This document shows, piece after piece, positions 17,625 to 25,941 of a stretch of DNA of 64,000 nucleotides. The notes beneath the pieces are model-generated. The model worked only from the letters and a program-made list of their open reading frames with translations, searched no databases and had not been told where the DNA came from. The position numbers and the translations under genes were made by a program. Source of the stretch: Betaproteobacteria bacterium HGW-Betaproteobacteria-3 (GTDB lineage Bacteria > Pseudomonadota > Gammaproteobacteria > Burkholderiales > Burkholderiaceae_C); NCBI GenBank assembly GCA_002842205.1, contig PHCI01000002.1:310001-374000 (forward strand). The letters run 5' to 3'. Numbering within the stretch: the stretch's first letter is position 1; each line of letters starts with the position of its first letter.

Positions 17625-18332
17625 ATGCTGAACGTTGCGCGCATCCGGGCCATTTCGATCGATCTGGACGACACCCTGTGGCCGATCTGGCCCACCATCG
17701 AGCGGGCCGAACGGGTGTTGCACGCCTGGCTGCAGGCGCATGCGCCCCAGACGGCCGCCCTGAGCGCCGTGCCGGGTACCCTGCGCGAGGTGCGCGACCA
17801 CATGAACATCCACCGCGCCGACCTGGCGCACGACCTGAGCGCGCTGCGGCGCGAATCGATCCGCACGCTGCTGGTGCGCGCCGGGGACGACCCGGCCCTG
17901 GCCGAGCCCGCGTTCGAGGCCTTTTTTGCCGAGCGCCAGCGTGTGGAGTTTTTCGACGACGCACTGCCGGCGCTGGCGTTTCTGGCCAGCCGCTTCCCCG
18001 TGGTGGCGCTGTCCAATGGCAACGCCGACGTGCACCGCGTGGGCATCGGGCAGCATTTCACAGCCGCGCTCAGTGCCCGCGAGCTGGGCCTGGCCAAGCC
18101 CGACCCGCGCATGTTCCACGCCGGCGCAAAGGCGCTGGGGGTGCCGCCGCAGGACGTGTTGCACGTGGGCGACGATGCGCAGCTGGACGTGGCGGGCGGG
18201 CTATCGGCGGGCATGCAGGTGGCGTGGATCAATCGCCCGGGCCATGCCTGGCACCCCGAACTGCACCGGCATGGCCAGCCCCAGCTGGATTGCCGCAGCC
18301 TGGCTGAGCTGTGCGACCGGCTGCGGGGTTGA
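17625..18332 (+). CDS. HAD-superfamily hydrolase (subfamily IA)
   Basis: A 235-residue phosphatase-like protein. Motif I is DLDDTLW near residue 11, with the nucleophile and acid Asp. Motif II is the Ser in ALSNGN. The motif III Lys lies in LAKPDPRMFH, and motif IV is HVGDDAQLDVAGG. The helical cap between motifs I and II marks subfamily IA. Substrate is unknown; relatives dephosphorylate phosphoglycolate, pyridoxal phosphate or flavin intermediates. The ATG at 17625 is chosen over a TTG seven codons upstream. It is divergent from hemH and convergent with the SH3 protein, whose stop is two bases away. Confidence 0.88.
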   Translation: MLNVARIRAISIDLDDTLWPIWPTIERAERVLHAWLQAHAPQTAALSAVPGTLREVRDHMNIHRADLAHDLSALRRESIRTLLVRAGDDPALAEPAFEAFFAERQRVEFFDDALPALAFLASRFPVVALSNGNADVHRVGIGQHFTAALSARELGLAKPDPRMFHAGAKALGVPPQDVLHVGDDAQLDVAGGLSAGMQVAWINRPGHAWHPELHRHGQPQLDCRSLAELCDRLRG

Positions 18333-18334
18333 GT

Positions 18335-18802
18335 TCACCAACCCCAAAGCAGAGGGCGTGAGATCCAGCCCGATTGGCCACTGCCGCGCCGCACCTTGAC
18401 CCATTTGGCGCGGGTCTGCTCGGTGCGCAACACCTCGCCCTGGACCGCTTTGCCCACAACGCGGTGTTGCATGCCCGGGCCGCTTCGCACGTTGGCCACC
18501 CGGGATTTCACGACGTGATGCGGCGTGTGTCCGGTCAGCCGGCGGGCGACCCAGCCGCGATCATTTTCGTAATCACGCACCTGCAACCAGGCGCCCCGGC
18601 GCTTGAGCACCTGCAAGGGGTAGCCCCGGTCCAGTTCCCACAGCACCATGCTGTGGGTGCCGGGGCCGGCGCGCATGTTCACGGTGCTGCCGCGGATGCT
18701 CACCATGTCTTTGGCCAGTGCGGAGGCCCAGGCTGGTGCGAGGGCGGCCAGGCACAGGCTGGTGGTGCAGACGATTCGGCGCAAGGGCGTGGTCCAGGTC
18801 AT
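18335..18802 (-). CDS. Exported protein with two bacterial SH3 domains
   Basis: A 155-residue secreted protein. The signal peptide (about residues 1-28, ending WASALA) is followed by two SH3_3 repeats: STVNMRAGPGTHSMVLWEL...RGWVARRL, and SRVANVRSGPGMQHRVVGKA...SGWISRPLLWGW. Bacterial SH3 domains bind cell-wall peptides or other proteins, so a periplasmic role is expected. AAAGGAG lies 11 bases before the ATG. Open frame upstream of 18802 has no signal-peptide character and was not used. The specific partner is unknown. Confidence 0.87.
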   Translation of the reverse strand: MTWTTPLRRIVCTTSLCLAALAPAWASALAKDMVSIRGSTVNMRAGPGTHSMVLWELDRGYPLQVLKRRGAWLQVRDYENDRGWVARRLTGHTPHHVVKSRVANVRSGPGMQHRVVGKAVQGEVLRTEQTRAKWVKVRRGSGQSGWISRPLLWGW

Positions 18803-18964
18803 GCGATGAAGCTCCTTTCTTTGCAAGGGTTGAAAAACACGAGGATGGGATGCGCCTCGGCGGGAGGCTTCCCTGAAACTGGCCGCGATGGCGCCAGGCC
18901 ATTCGCCACAGGCCGCGGGCATGCGCGCCAACTCAGCCCCGGGGGTGGTCCCGGCGCGTGAGGG

Positions 18965-19744
18965 TCATTCGCCGAGATAGCTTTTGCGAATGCGCGCCAC
19001 CGTGCCGTCAGCTTCCAGTCGGGCCAGGCTGGCCTGCCAGCGTGCGAGATCAATGGCCGGTGCATTCTTGCCGGCGGCAAACCACGGTTTGCCGACCACC
19101 GCCACGTGGCCAAAGGCGAACCGGGTGCTCAGGCCCTGTTCCTGGGCCACACGGCGCAAGATCAGGAAGCCACTGAAGTAGCCGTCGATTTCGCCGCGAA
19201 CCAGCATGCGAACGAGGTCGTTGGCGTTGCCACGCACAATGTTGTCGAATCCGCGGCTCTCGATGTAGCGCAACGCGCTGGAGCCTTCAATCGCCCCCAG
19301 CCGCCGGAGCTTGCGGCCGTCGTCCAGCGATGACACGGGCCCCTTGTCTGCCAGGGTCACGAACCCCAGCTCCTGGTCCATGACGCTGCCCAGCCACTGG
19401 TACTGGTCTTCGCGGGCAGCGTTGCGTGCCAGGGGAAAGAACACGACGTTGGCCTGCTCACGGGCGATTTGCTGGCCCTCGGCGTTACCGACAAATTCAA
19501 CCTCACCGGTCAGCCCGAGCTCCTTGAGCAGGGCCTGCATGATTTCGACGTAAATCCCGGGCTGGCCAACGGCAACGCCCGATTTCGAGGCGAAGGGTGG
19601 CGCGTCAAATGTCAGAAGCCGCACGGGTTGTGCCGCGGCCTGGGTGGCGATGGCCAGCATCGCCAGCAGCGCCGGCATGCAAAGCCTGCGCAGCAGGGCA
19701 TGGAAAGCGACCACGGGCAACGGAGCGGGTCTGCACAATGTCAT
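18965..19744 (-). CDS. Periplasmic solute-binding protein, family 3-like
   Basis: A 259-residue exported protein of the SBP_bac_3 fold (polar amino-acid-type). The signal peptide ends about residue 38 (ATQAAAQ), followed by PVRLLTFDAPPFASKSG, the domain-one motif GIYVEIMQALLKELGL, and the later GAIEGSSALRYIESRGF and GEIDGYFSGFLILRRVA. No permease or ATPase of an amino-acid ABC system is adjacent, so it may be an orphan binding protein or a sensor-like receptor. The longer open frame upstream of 19744 carries no signal peptide. Ligand unknown. Confidence 0.82.
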   Translation of the reverse strand: MTLCRPAPLPVVAFHALLRRLCMPALLAMLAIATQAAAQPVRLLTFDAPPFASKSGVAVGQPGIYVEIMQALLKELGLTGEVEFVGNAEGQQIAREQANVVFFPLARNAAREDQYQWLGSVMDQELGFVTLADKGPVSSLDDGRKLRRLGAIEGSSALRYIESRGFDNIVRGNANDLVRMLVRGEIDGYFSGFLILRRVAQEQGLSTRFAFGHVAVVGKPWFAAGKNAPAIDLARWQASLARLEADGTVARIRKSYLGE

Positions 19745-19889
19745 GGGGCATGCCTTGTGAGCGGATCGGTGGAGGGGATTGACGAAAACCTTAACACGAT
19801 CACGTCGGCAATGCAGCCATATCCCTGCACGACGGCGCGTCAAGCCGTGACAGGGAGATCTGACCGGTCAGGGGCAAATTTATAATAAA

Positions 19890-19940
19890 ATAGGCCAATA
19901 GCCCCCGTCAAATGGTAATAGTTTGCTATTGTTAATGCAA
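19890..19940 (+). repeat. Dispersed repeat, copy A (intergenic)
   Basis: A near-consensus copy: TAGGCCAATAGCCCCCGTCA, then AATGGTAATAGTTTGCTATT. It lies in the 231-bp gap between pstB and the solute-binding protein gene. It aligns end to end with copies D (60885) and J (57484), and with the reverse complements of H and I. Confidence 0.75.
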
Positions 19941-19975
19941 CGTTGATGCCGTGCGAAGGGGCAGCAACGCCGGGC

Positions 19976-20818
19976 TCAACCGGCTGCGCCCGACACATAC
20001 GCCTGCGTCAGTGCGTCCTGGGGCGTGTCAAAGAGGCTGCGACACTGACCGAATTCAACCAGTTTCCCAACCCGCTCCTTCATCCAGAAAAAGGCGGCGT
20101 AGTTGGCAATGCGCCGGGCCTGCGCCAGGTTATGGGTGACGATGACCACGGTCAGCCGGCCCCGCAGGCGTTGAATCAGCTCCTCGACCACGCGCGATGA
20201 AATCGGGTCGAGCGCGCTGCAGGGCTCGTCCATCAGCAGCACTTCGGGTTCCAGCACCAGTGCGCGCGCGATGCAAAGGCGCTGCTGCTGCCCGCCCGAG
20301 AGCGCCAGCGCGGGGCGGTCCAGGCGGTCGCTGACCTCGTCCCACAGGCCGACGTCACGCAAGGCCCGTTCGATCTTTTCGTCGAGCACGGCGCGCTTTT
20401 TGAATCCATGCTCTTTCAGGGGCAACTCCAGATTGCGCCGGATGGACAGCGGAAACGGGTTGGGTTTCTGGAAGATCATGCCCACGCGGCGGCGCAGCGC
20501 CAGCAGGTCTGTGGCGGGGTGGCGCACGTCCAGGCCGTCGAGTTCGATCCGGCCTTGCACCATGGCACCGGGGATCAGGTCGGTCAGGCGGTTGAGGGCG
20601 GACAGAAAACTGGTCTTGCCACAGCCCGACGGCCCGATCAAGGCAGTGATGCAGCCCTTGTAGATGTCGAGGGACACGTCTTCGAGCACGGGGTTGCCCG
20701 CATAGCCGACCGACAGATTGGCAATGCGCAGGTGGGGCGAAGGCTCACAGCATGCCGGGCCGCACGCGATGTCGCCCAGGGTGTAGGGGGTCAATGAGGC
20801 GGGCGTCTGTGCGGTCAT
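19976..20818 (-). CDS. pstB: Phosphate-type ABC transporter ATP-binding protein
   Basis: A 280-residue ATPase. Walker A is GPSGCGKTS, the ABC signature LSGGQQQRL, Walker B LLMDEPCSALDP, and the switch His lies in VVIVTHN; the CSALDPIS wording is typical of PstB. The first 30 residues are extra and carry a cysteine cluster (CGPACC, residues 19-24) not expected in PstB. It ends an arsM-pstS-pstC-pstA-pstB run with overlapping genes, so it energises uptake of phosphate or its analogue arsenate. No phoU follows, unlike the usual Pho operon. The start at 20818 overlaps the pstA stop. Confidence 0.92.
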   Translation of the reverse strand: MTAQTPASLTPYTLGDIACGPACCEPSPHLRIANLSVGYAGNPVLEDVSLDIYKGCITALIGPSGCGKTSFLSALNRLTDLIPGAMVQGRIELDGLDVRHPATDLLALRRRVGMIFQKPNPFPLSIRRNLELPLKEHGFKKRAVLDEKIERALRDVGLWDEVSDRLDRPALALSGGQQQRLCIARALVLEPEVLLMDEPCSALDPISSRVVEELIQRLRGRLTVVIVTHNLAQARRIANYAAFFWMKERVGKLVEFGQCRSLFDTPQDALTQAYVSGAAG

Positions 20819-21648
20819 GCGGAAGTCACTTTCCTGGCCAGCCAGCGGTCGGACAAGGTCAACGCGCCGGTGTTGATGAAGACAATGAGAACGATCAGGA
20901 CCAGGGCCGAGGCGTAGGCCGCCTGGTCGCCGCCGGTCACGTTCATGGAGAGGTCGTAGATGTGAACCGCCAGCGCGCGGCCGGAATCCATCAGCGAGTC
21001 GGGCATGCGGTCCACGTAGCCGCTGGTGAAGATCAGTGCCGCGGTCTCGGCGGTCGCGCGGCCGATGCCCAGCATGATGCCGGCCGCGATCGATGGCGCA
21101 GCGGCGGGCAGCAGCACATGCCACAAGACACTGGCGCGCGTCAGTCCCAGCGCGGCGGCGTTGCGGCGCCAGTCATCGGACACGGCGGACAGCCCCGCCT
21201 CGCTGGTGCGGATGAAGATGGGCAGGATCATGCAGGCCAGCGTCAGCCCGCCCGACAGGATCGAGAACCCCAGCCCCAGGTACACACTGAAAAACGCGTT
21301 GCCGAACAGGCCGAACACGATGGAAGGCACGCCCGCCAGCACGTCCAGACTCAGCCGCACCCCGTTGCCCAGCCGGCTGTCGCGCCGGGTGTATTCGGTC
21401 AGCCACACCGCGGCCAGCAAGCCCAGGGGGATCGCGGACCCCAGGGCCACGGCGAGGATGAGCAGGGTGGAGACCAGAATCGGGAGGATGCCGCCGGAGC
21501 GCCCCGAATCCACCGGCGCCGACGCCAGGAACGACCAGGACAGGTGCGAGGCGCCCCGCCACAGCACATCGCCCAGCAGCCAGAGGAACAGCGCGGTGAC
21601 GAGCGCGGCACCCAGCCAGATCAGGCCGGAAAAAAGCCGCTCAGACAT
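20815..21648 (-). CDS. pstA: Phosphate-type ABC transporter permease PstA
   Basis: A 277-residue inner-membrane protein with six hydrophobic segments and the ABC permease EAA loop region (RNAAALGLTRASVLWHVLLPAAAPSIAAG). SVNMP-like PstA features include GVPSIVFGLFGNAFF and TAALIFTSGYVD. An in-frame ATG seven codons upstream also exists. The start at 21648 is favoured because it gives a short N-terminal tail before the first helix; either start overlaps the end of pstC. It forms the channel with PstC. Confidence 0.9.
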   Translation of the reverse strand: MSERLFSGLIWLGAALVTALFLWLLGDVLWRGASHLSWSFLASAPVDSGRSGGILPILVSTLLILAVALGSAIPLGLLAAVWLTEYTRRDSRLGNGVRLSLDVLAGVPSIVFGLFGNAFFSVYLGLGFSILSGGLTLACMILPIFIRTSEAGLSAVSDDWRRNAAALGLTRASVLWHVLLPAAAPSIAAGIMLGIGRATAETAALIFTSGYVDRMPDSLMDSGRALAVHIYDLSMNVTGGDQAAYASALVLIVLIVFINTGALTLSDRWLARKVTSA

Positions 21649-22519
21649 GGCCACGCCCCCGGTTGGCATGAATCGCCAGCCACGCCAGCAGCATGACCAG
21701 CAGGGTCAACAGCAGTCCGGCCGCGAACAGGCCCGCGCGATGTGCGCCTGTGGCATAGGCCATTTCAAGGGCGATGTTGGCGGTGAGCACGCGCACCGGC
21801 TCGAACAGCCCGGTGGGGTACTGCACCACATTGCCGGCCACCATGAGGACGGCCATGGTTTCGCCCAATGCGCGTGCGCAGGCCAGCAGCATCCCGTTGA
21901 CGATGCCGCCCCGGGCCGCCGGCACGGCCACCTGCAGAATCGTGCCCTGCGGCCGGATGCCCAGCGCGCTTGCGCCTTGCAGCAGGCTTTGGGGGACGGC
22001 CGCCAGCGCCGACGCGCTGGTCAGGGCCACGGTGGGCAAAACCATCAGCGCCAGGATCAGGATGGCCGCCAGCAGGCTGGCCCCGGGCGGCTGCCAGCGC
22101 GCGATCAAGGGCACCAGAACGGTCAGGCCCCACAGGCCGAACACGACCGACGGAATGCCCGCAAGCAGCGCGACGATCATGCGGTACACGCGTGCGATAC
22201 CCGGCGGTGCATAAAACCGGAGAAAAATCGCGCTGACCACGCCCAGCGGGCCGGCCAGCAGCACTGCACCCAGGGCCGCGGCCAGCGATGCCACGACCAT
22301 GGGCAGCATGCCAAACTGACCCTCCAGCGGATACCAGCCAGGGTCGGTCAAAAAGCCGATGACATGCCCGCTGCCCAGCACGGGGGCCGCTTCGCGCAGC
22401 AAAAATGCCAGCACCAGGCCCAGAATCAGCGCCGCGCCTGCTGCCGTGAGCCCCAGCGACGGGGCCAGCCAGCGGTCAGCGTGCCAGCGGGACGAAGAAC
22501 TGTGCTTCAACCAGGTCAT
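21641..22519 (-). CDS. pstC: Phosphate-type ABC transporter permease PstC
   Basis: A 292-residue inner-membrane protein with six helices, GIPSVVFGLWGLTVLVPLI, and the EAA loop (SLLQGASALGIRPQGTILQVAVPAARGG) that contacts PstB. Its ATG at 22519 lies 44 bases inside pstS in another frame. A TTG three codons later is the only near alternative, so the overlap appears real. It pairs with PstA. Late residues (ETMAVLMVAGNVVQYPTGLF) match PstC rather than other permeases. Confidence 0.9.
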   Translation of the reverse strand: MTWLKHSSSSRWHADRWLAPSLGLTAAGAALILGLVLAFLLREAAPVLGSGHVIGFLTDPGWYPLEGQFGMLPMVVASLAAALGAVLLAGPLGVVSAIFLRFYAPPGIARVYRMIVALLAGIPSVVFGLWGLTVLVPLIARWQPPGASLLAAILILALMVLPTVALTSASALAAVPQSLLQGASALGIRPQGTILQVAVPAARGGIVNGMLLACARALGETMAVLMVAGNVVQYPTGLFEPVRVLTANIALEMAYATGAHRAGLFAAGLLLTLLVMLLAWLAIHANRGRGHV

Positions 22520-23309
22520 TCACGGCACCCGAGGTGGCAAATTCAATGAAGCGTTTGGCCAACCCCGTGGGCGCCCCCTTGGTGACCAGGTTGAGCGGCC
22601 GGGCCAGCGGAAATTTGCCGTCGCGCACGTTGGCCACCGTGGCCGCCACGCCGCGCAGCGGGATCAGGCGGATCGGTGTTTGGTGGTTTTCCTCGTATTC
22701 GGCGGTGCCGATCGACACGTAACCGATGGCGCCGGGATTGGCCGCCACGCTCTTGATGCCCTGCTGGTTGTCGCCAATGACCACTTGCGCCTTGATCTCG
22801 CTGTTCTTCAGGCCGGTGTAATGCAGGAACAACTCCAGTGTGGAGCGGCCCTCGGCCTTGTTGACCACGGTGATGGTCTGGTCTTTGCCGCCCACCTCTT
22901 TCCAGTTTCTGATCTGGCCGCGGTAGATGGCCTTGATTTGATCGTCGGTCAGGGCCCGCAGCGGGTTGCTGCTGTGCAGGATGACGCCCACGCCGTCCAT
23001 GGCCAGGGTGTGCGGGGTCAAGTCTTTTTCGTCGTCCTTGAGGCTGCGCGACGCCATGCCGATGTCGGCCAGGCCACTGCGCGCGTCGGCCACGCCGCGC
23101 GAGGAGCCGCCGGTTTGCACGTCAACGCGCACGCCGGGGTTTTGCTGCTCGAAACGCTTGGCGATTTCGGCCGCCAATGGCGCAACGGTGCTCGCGCCAG
23201 TGAGCGTGAGCCGGTTGTCGGCGGCCTGCGCGGACAAGGCCAAAGCCAGTGCGGCCGAGGTGATGGCCAGACGGCCGGTCAATTGCCGCAGGGTTTTGAA
23301 GATGGGCAT
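22476..23309 (-). CDS. pstS: Phosphate-type periplasmic binding protein
   Basis: A 277-residue binding protein. The signal peptide (residues 1-29, ending ALSAQAAD) is followed by the PstS-type anion-binding sequences LTGASTVAPLAAEIAKRFEQ, TGGSSRGVADARSGLADIGM and KAEGRSTLELFLHYTGL. The latter two hold the Ser/Gly/Arg residues that grip the oxyanion. AGGAAT precedes the ATG. It follows arsM by 76 bp in the same direction. Whether it prefers phosphate or arsenate cannot be told from sequence; the arsM neighbour makes an arsenic-related role possible. Confidence 0.88.
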   Translation of the reverse strand: MPIFKTLRQLTGRLAITSAALALALSAQAADNRLTLTGASTVAPLAAEIAKRFEQQNPGVRVDVQTGGSSRGVADARSGLADIGMASRSLKDDEKDLTPHTLAMDGVGVILHSSNPLRALTDDQIKAIYRGQIRNWKEVGGKDQTITVVNKAEGRSTLELFLHYTGLKNSEIKAQVVIGDNQQGIKSVAANPGAIGYVSIGTAEYEENHQTPIRLIPLRGVAATVANVRDGKFPLARPLNLVTKGAPTGLAKRFIEFATSGAVNDLVEAQFFVPLAR

Positions 23310-23385
23310 GGGGATTCCTGAGAAAGACTCGTTGCAGGTAAAAAACTGTCCGGCACCGGTGGTACCGGGCCGGGGCGGGGGCGGA

Positions 23386-24426
23386 TCAGCAGCAGGCGGC
23401 GGTGCTGGCGTCACCCGGGTTCGTGTCGAAAGGCAGGTCGGAACCGCAGCCTTTGAAAATGCCGTAGTGGGTGTTGAAGTTGCCGATGGCTTCGAAGTGC
23501 GGCGCCAGGCGGGTGCTCTGCAGCATGTGCCAGGTGTTGCCGCACACCGGGAACACGCGCCCGGTTTCGAGGTCGTGGTGTTTGTCCAGCACAAAGCGGT
23601 CGGGCTGGTTGGGAATGCTGCCGCGGTAAATCACGGCCTGGCCGTAGTCCTCGCAGGCGGTTTCCAGGGCGGCGAGCTTGAACAGGCGGTAGGTGGCCGA
23701 ATAAAAGCGCAGATTGCCGACGCGGCGGGCCAGCTCGGGGTCGGTCACTTCAAGCGGGCGGTCGGTCACGAGGCGCGGGTCGGCAAAACCGTGGCGGTGT
23801 GCCAGGCGCGCAAAGTCGTTCCAGTACAGCGCGCCACCCAGGCATTCGCCGTACAGAACCGGGTCATTGCGCACGGCATCGGGCACGCGGCGGTCGGCGT
23901 AAACGTCGGAAAAATAGAATTCGCCGCCTTCCTTGAGCAGGCGCTGCACGCCGCTGAGCACGGCGTCCTTGTCGGGTGACAGGTTGACCACGCAGTTGGA
24001 GACGATCACGTCAAACGAGCCGGGCGCCAGGTCCAGGTCGGCCAGATGCTCGATGTAGCCGTGAAGAAACTTCACGTTGCTGTAGCCAAAGGCTTCGGCA
24101 TGATGGGCCTGGTGCGCGCGTGCCACGGCCAGTTGCTCGTCGGTCATGTCCACGCCCACCACCTCGCCGGTGGGGCCCACCAGTTGGGCCAGGGCATAGA
24201 CATCGCGGCCCGAGCCACAGCCCAGGTCGAGCACACGGCAGCCTTCCAGCAGCGGCGGGCAGACCAGGCCGCAGCCGTAATACCGGGACAGGACTTCAGG
24301 GTGGATGCGGGCCAGCAGCGGCTTGAGCCACGCGGGGATCTGGTCGATGTCGCAGCAGGCGCTGGTTTTGAGATCGGCGGTGCTCTGGAGCTGGCGGCCG
24401 TAATAGTCTTGAACGATGTCGTGCAT
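23386..24426 (-). CDS. arsM: Arsenite S-adenosylmethionine methyltransferase
   Basis: A 346-residue class-I methyltransferase. The SAM motif is VLDLGCGSGRDVYALAQLVG, followed by VVGVDMTDEQLAVA and NCVVNLSPDK. The cysteines expected to bind As(III) are present: Cys52 (GCGLVCPP), Cys145 (SNCVVNL) and Cys195 (YGECLGG). Extra pairs occur at Cys24-Cys25 and at the very C-terminus (TAACC). ArsM turns arsenite into methylated arsenicals. It heads an apparent operon with pstSCAB; no arsR, arsB or arsC is in the window. I am confident of the family from the three cysteines. Confidence 0.9.
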   Translation of the reverse strand: MHDIVQDYYGRQLQSTADLKTSACCDIDQIPAWLKPLLARIHPEVLSRYYGCGLVCPPLLEGCRVLDLGCGSGRDVYALAQLVGPTGEVVGVDMTDEQLAVARAHQAHHAEAFGYSNVKFLHGYIEHLADLDLAPGSFDVIVSNCVVNLSPDKDAVLSGVQRLLKEGGEFYFSDVYADRRVPDAVRNDPVLYGECLGGALYWNDFARLAHRHGFADPRLVTDRPLEVTDPELARRVGNLRFYSATYRLFKLAALETACEDYGQAVIYRGSIPNQPDRFVLDKHHDLETGRVFPVCGNTWHMLQSTRLAPHFEAIGNFNTHYGIFKGCGSDLPFDTNPGDASTAACC

Positions 24427-24582
24427 GGTGAAGGAGGTCTCGGTACAAATGTGCGCAACACCATCAGACGGACGGGCGGCAAATTCCTTACAGAGGTTGG
24501 GTGCGGCGGGCTCTGATACGGCTTCGCCTTCAAACGCATCACCGCGTTGGCTCGCCCTGCCGTACGACAGCCCTGCCTGAAA

Positions 24583-25887
24583 TCAGGCCATCGCGGCCCA
24601 GCCGCTGCGCACCGCGCCTTCGAGCGTGGCGGGGTAGGGGCCTTCGCAGTGGTCGCCGCAGGCCCACAGGCCCGGGACGATGGCGTGCGGTGGGCGCTGC
24701 AGCCCTGGGGTGCAGGCAAAGGTGGCGCGCTTTTCCACCACGGTCTGCACCGGCTGCAGGTTCGTCAGGCCCAGTTGCGCCGCGCCCTGGGCCAGCACGG
24801 CGGTTTGCAGCGCCTCGCGCTCGCCCTGGCTCGCGCTCACCACCCACGCCAGCAGGCCGACAGGCCCGCCGAGCTGACCGCGGTCGAACACAAACTGCGC
24901 CGGGGCCGAGGGCGTGCTGCGCAGCGCCAGCATGGGGCGCGAAAGGCGGGCGCCGGGTTGCCAGGTATAGACGGTGGTGATGGCCTCGAACCCCAGGGCC
25001 TGCGCCGAAGCCGCCCAGCCCAGCATGTGGCCTGATTCAATTTCAGTAGCAAACTTCGACGATTCGACGAGGGCTTGAGCCGAATTTGTCGCTGAAATTG
25101 CCAGAATCACCCGGTCAAACACCGGTGGCGCATCTTCGGGCAGTGCGTCGCCCACCAGTCGCCAACCCGCGGCCTCGCGCTGCACATGCCGGATGCGGCA
25201 GCCGGTGCGAACGCGGCCGCCATGCTGCGCCAGCCAGCACGCGGCGGGTTCGGGAAACAGCGTGCCCAGATCGGTGCGAGGCAGCAGCAGGTTGGAGCCG
25301 CCACGCGGGCCGAACAGGGCGTCTTGCAGCACCCGCAAAAACACCTGTCCGCTGGCCCGCACGGCCGGGGTGTTGAGCGCGGAGACGCACAGGGGTTCGA
25401 TGAACTCGTCGCGCAGGCGCGGGGTGAGTGGGCCGCACAGGTCCGCCACCGTGGTGTGCGCTGCGCAGGCAAAGCCATCGCGCTGCCAGCGGTGGGCGGT
25501 GCGCAGCAGCGCCAGCTTGTCGCGCCACTGCCAGCCGCGGGCGCCAAGAATGCCCGCCAGGGCGTCCAGTGGCGTGGGCAGGTCGGGCAGGGCCAGGCCG
25601 GTGCCGTCGGGGAAGCCGAGCGCGAGCGGCAGGCGCAGCAGCGCCGTGTCAGGGTCCACGCCCACGGTGCGCATCAGGCGCAAGGTGTCGGTGTAGGCGC
25701 CGATCAGGATGTGCTGGCCGTTGTCCAGCGTCACCGGGGTGCCGTCGGGCAGCGTGGCCGCCAGTGCCCGGGCCCGCCCGCCCAGGGTGCGTGCGGCCTC
25801 GAACACGGTGACCGCATGGCCGTCCAGCGCGGCCCGCACCGCCGCCGCCATGCCCGCCCAGCCGCCACCGACGATGGCGACGTTCAT
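24583..25887 (-). CDS. hpnE: Hydroxysqualene dehydroxylase
   Basis: A 434-residue FAD enzyme of the amine oxidase/phytoene desaturase fold. The N-terminus MNVAIVGGGWAGMAAAVRAA is the dinucleotide-binding motif, followed by VFEAARTLGGRARAL; the C-terminal FAD motif is GLWACGDHCEGPYPATLEGAV. HpnE reduces hydroxysqualene to squalene after HpnC and HpnD. The start at 25887 matches the motif; thirteen upstream codons are not conserved-looking. Around residues 265-285 a copy of the dispersed repeat is read in frame (QALVESSKFATEIES), an insertion not expected in the family. Confidence 0.9.
   Translation of the reverse strand: MNVAIVGGGWAGMAAAVRAALDGHAVTVFEAARTLGGRARALAATLPDGTPVTLDNGQHILIGAYTDTLRLMRTVGVDPDTALLRLPLALGFPDGTGLALPDLPTPLDALAGILGARGWQWRDKLALLRTAHRWQRDGFACAAHTTVADLCGPLTPRLRDEFIEPLCVSALNTPAVRASGQVFLRVLQDALFGPRGGSNLLLPRTDLGTLFPEPAACWLAQHGGRVRTGCRIRHVQREAAGWRLVGDALPEDAPPVFDRVILAISATNSAQALVESSKFATEIESGHMLGWAASAQALGFEAITTVYTWQPGARLSRPMLALRSTPSAPAQFVFDRGQLGGPVGLLAWVVSASQGEREALQTAVLAQGAAQLGLTNLQPVQTVVEKRATFACTPGLQRPPHAIVPGLWACGDHCEGPYPATLEGAVRSGWAAMA
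25036..25090 (-). repeat. Dispersed repeat, copy E (inside hpnE, sense)
   Basis: Read on the minus strand: GGCTCAAGCCCTCGTCGAAT, then CGTCGAAGTTTGCTACTGAA. It aligns with copy B of the RND adaptor gene and is read in the same frame there, giving QALVESSKFATEIE beside QAIAPVKPSSSATE. It therefore contributes residues to HpnE. Confidence 0.65.
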
Positions 25888-25941
25888 TGCGCGGCCCGCG
25901 TGGGGGTCACCGGCAGCTCCGGGCAAGTGTGCGAGCCATGC

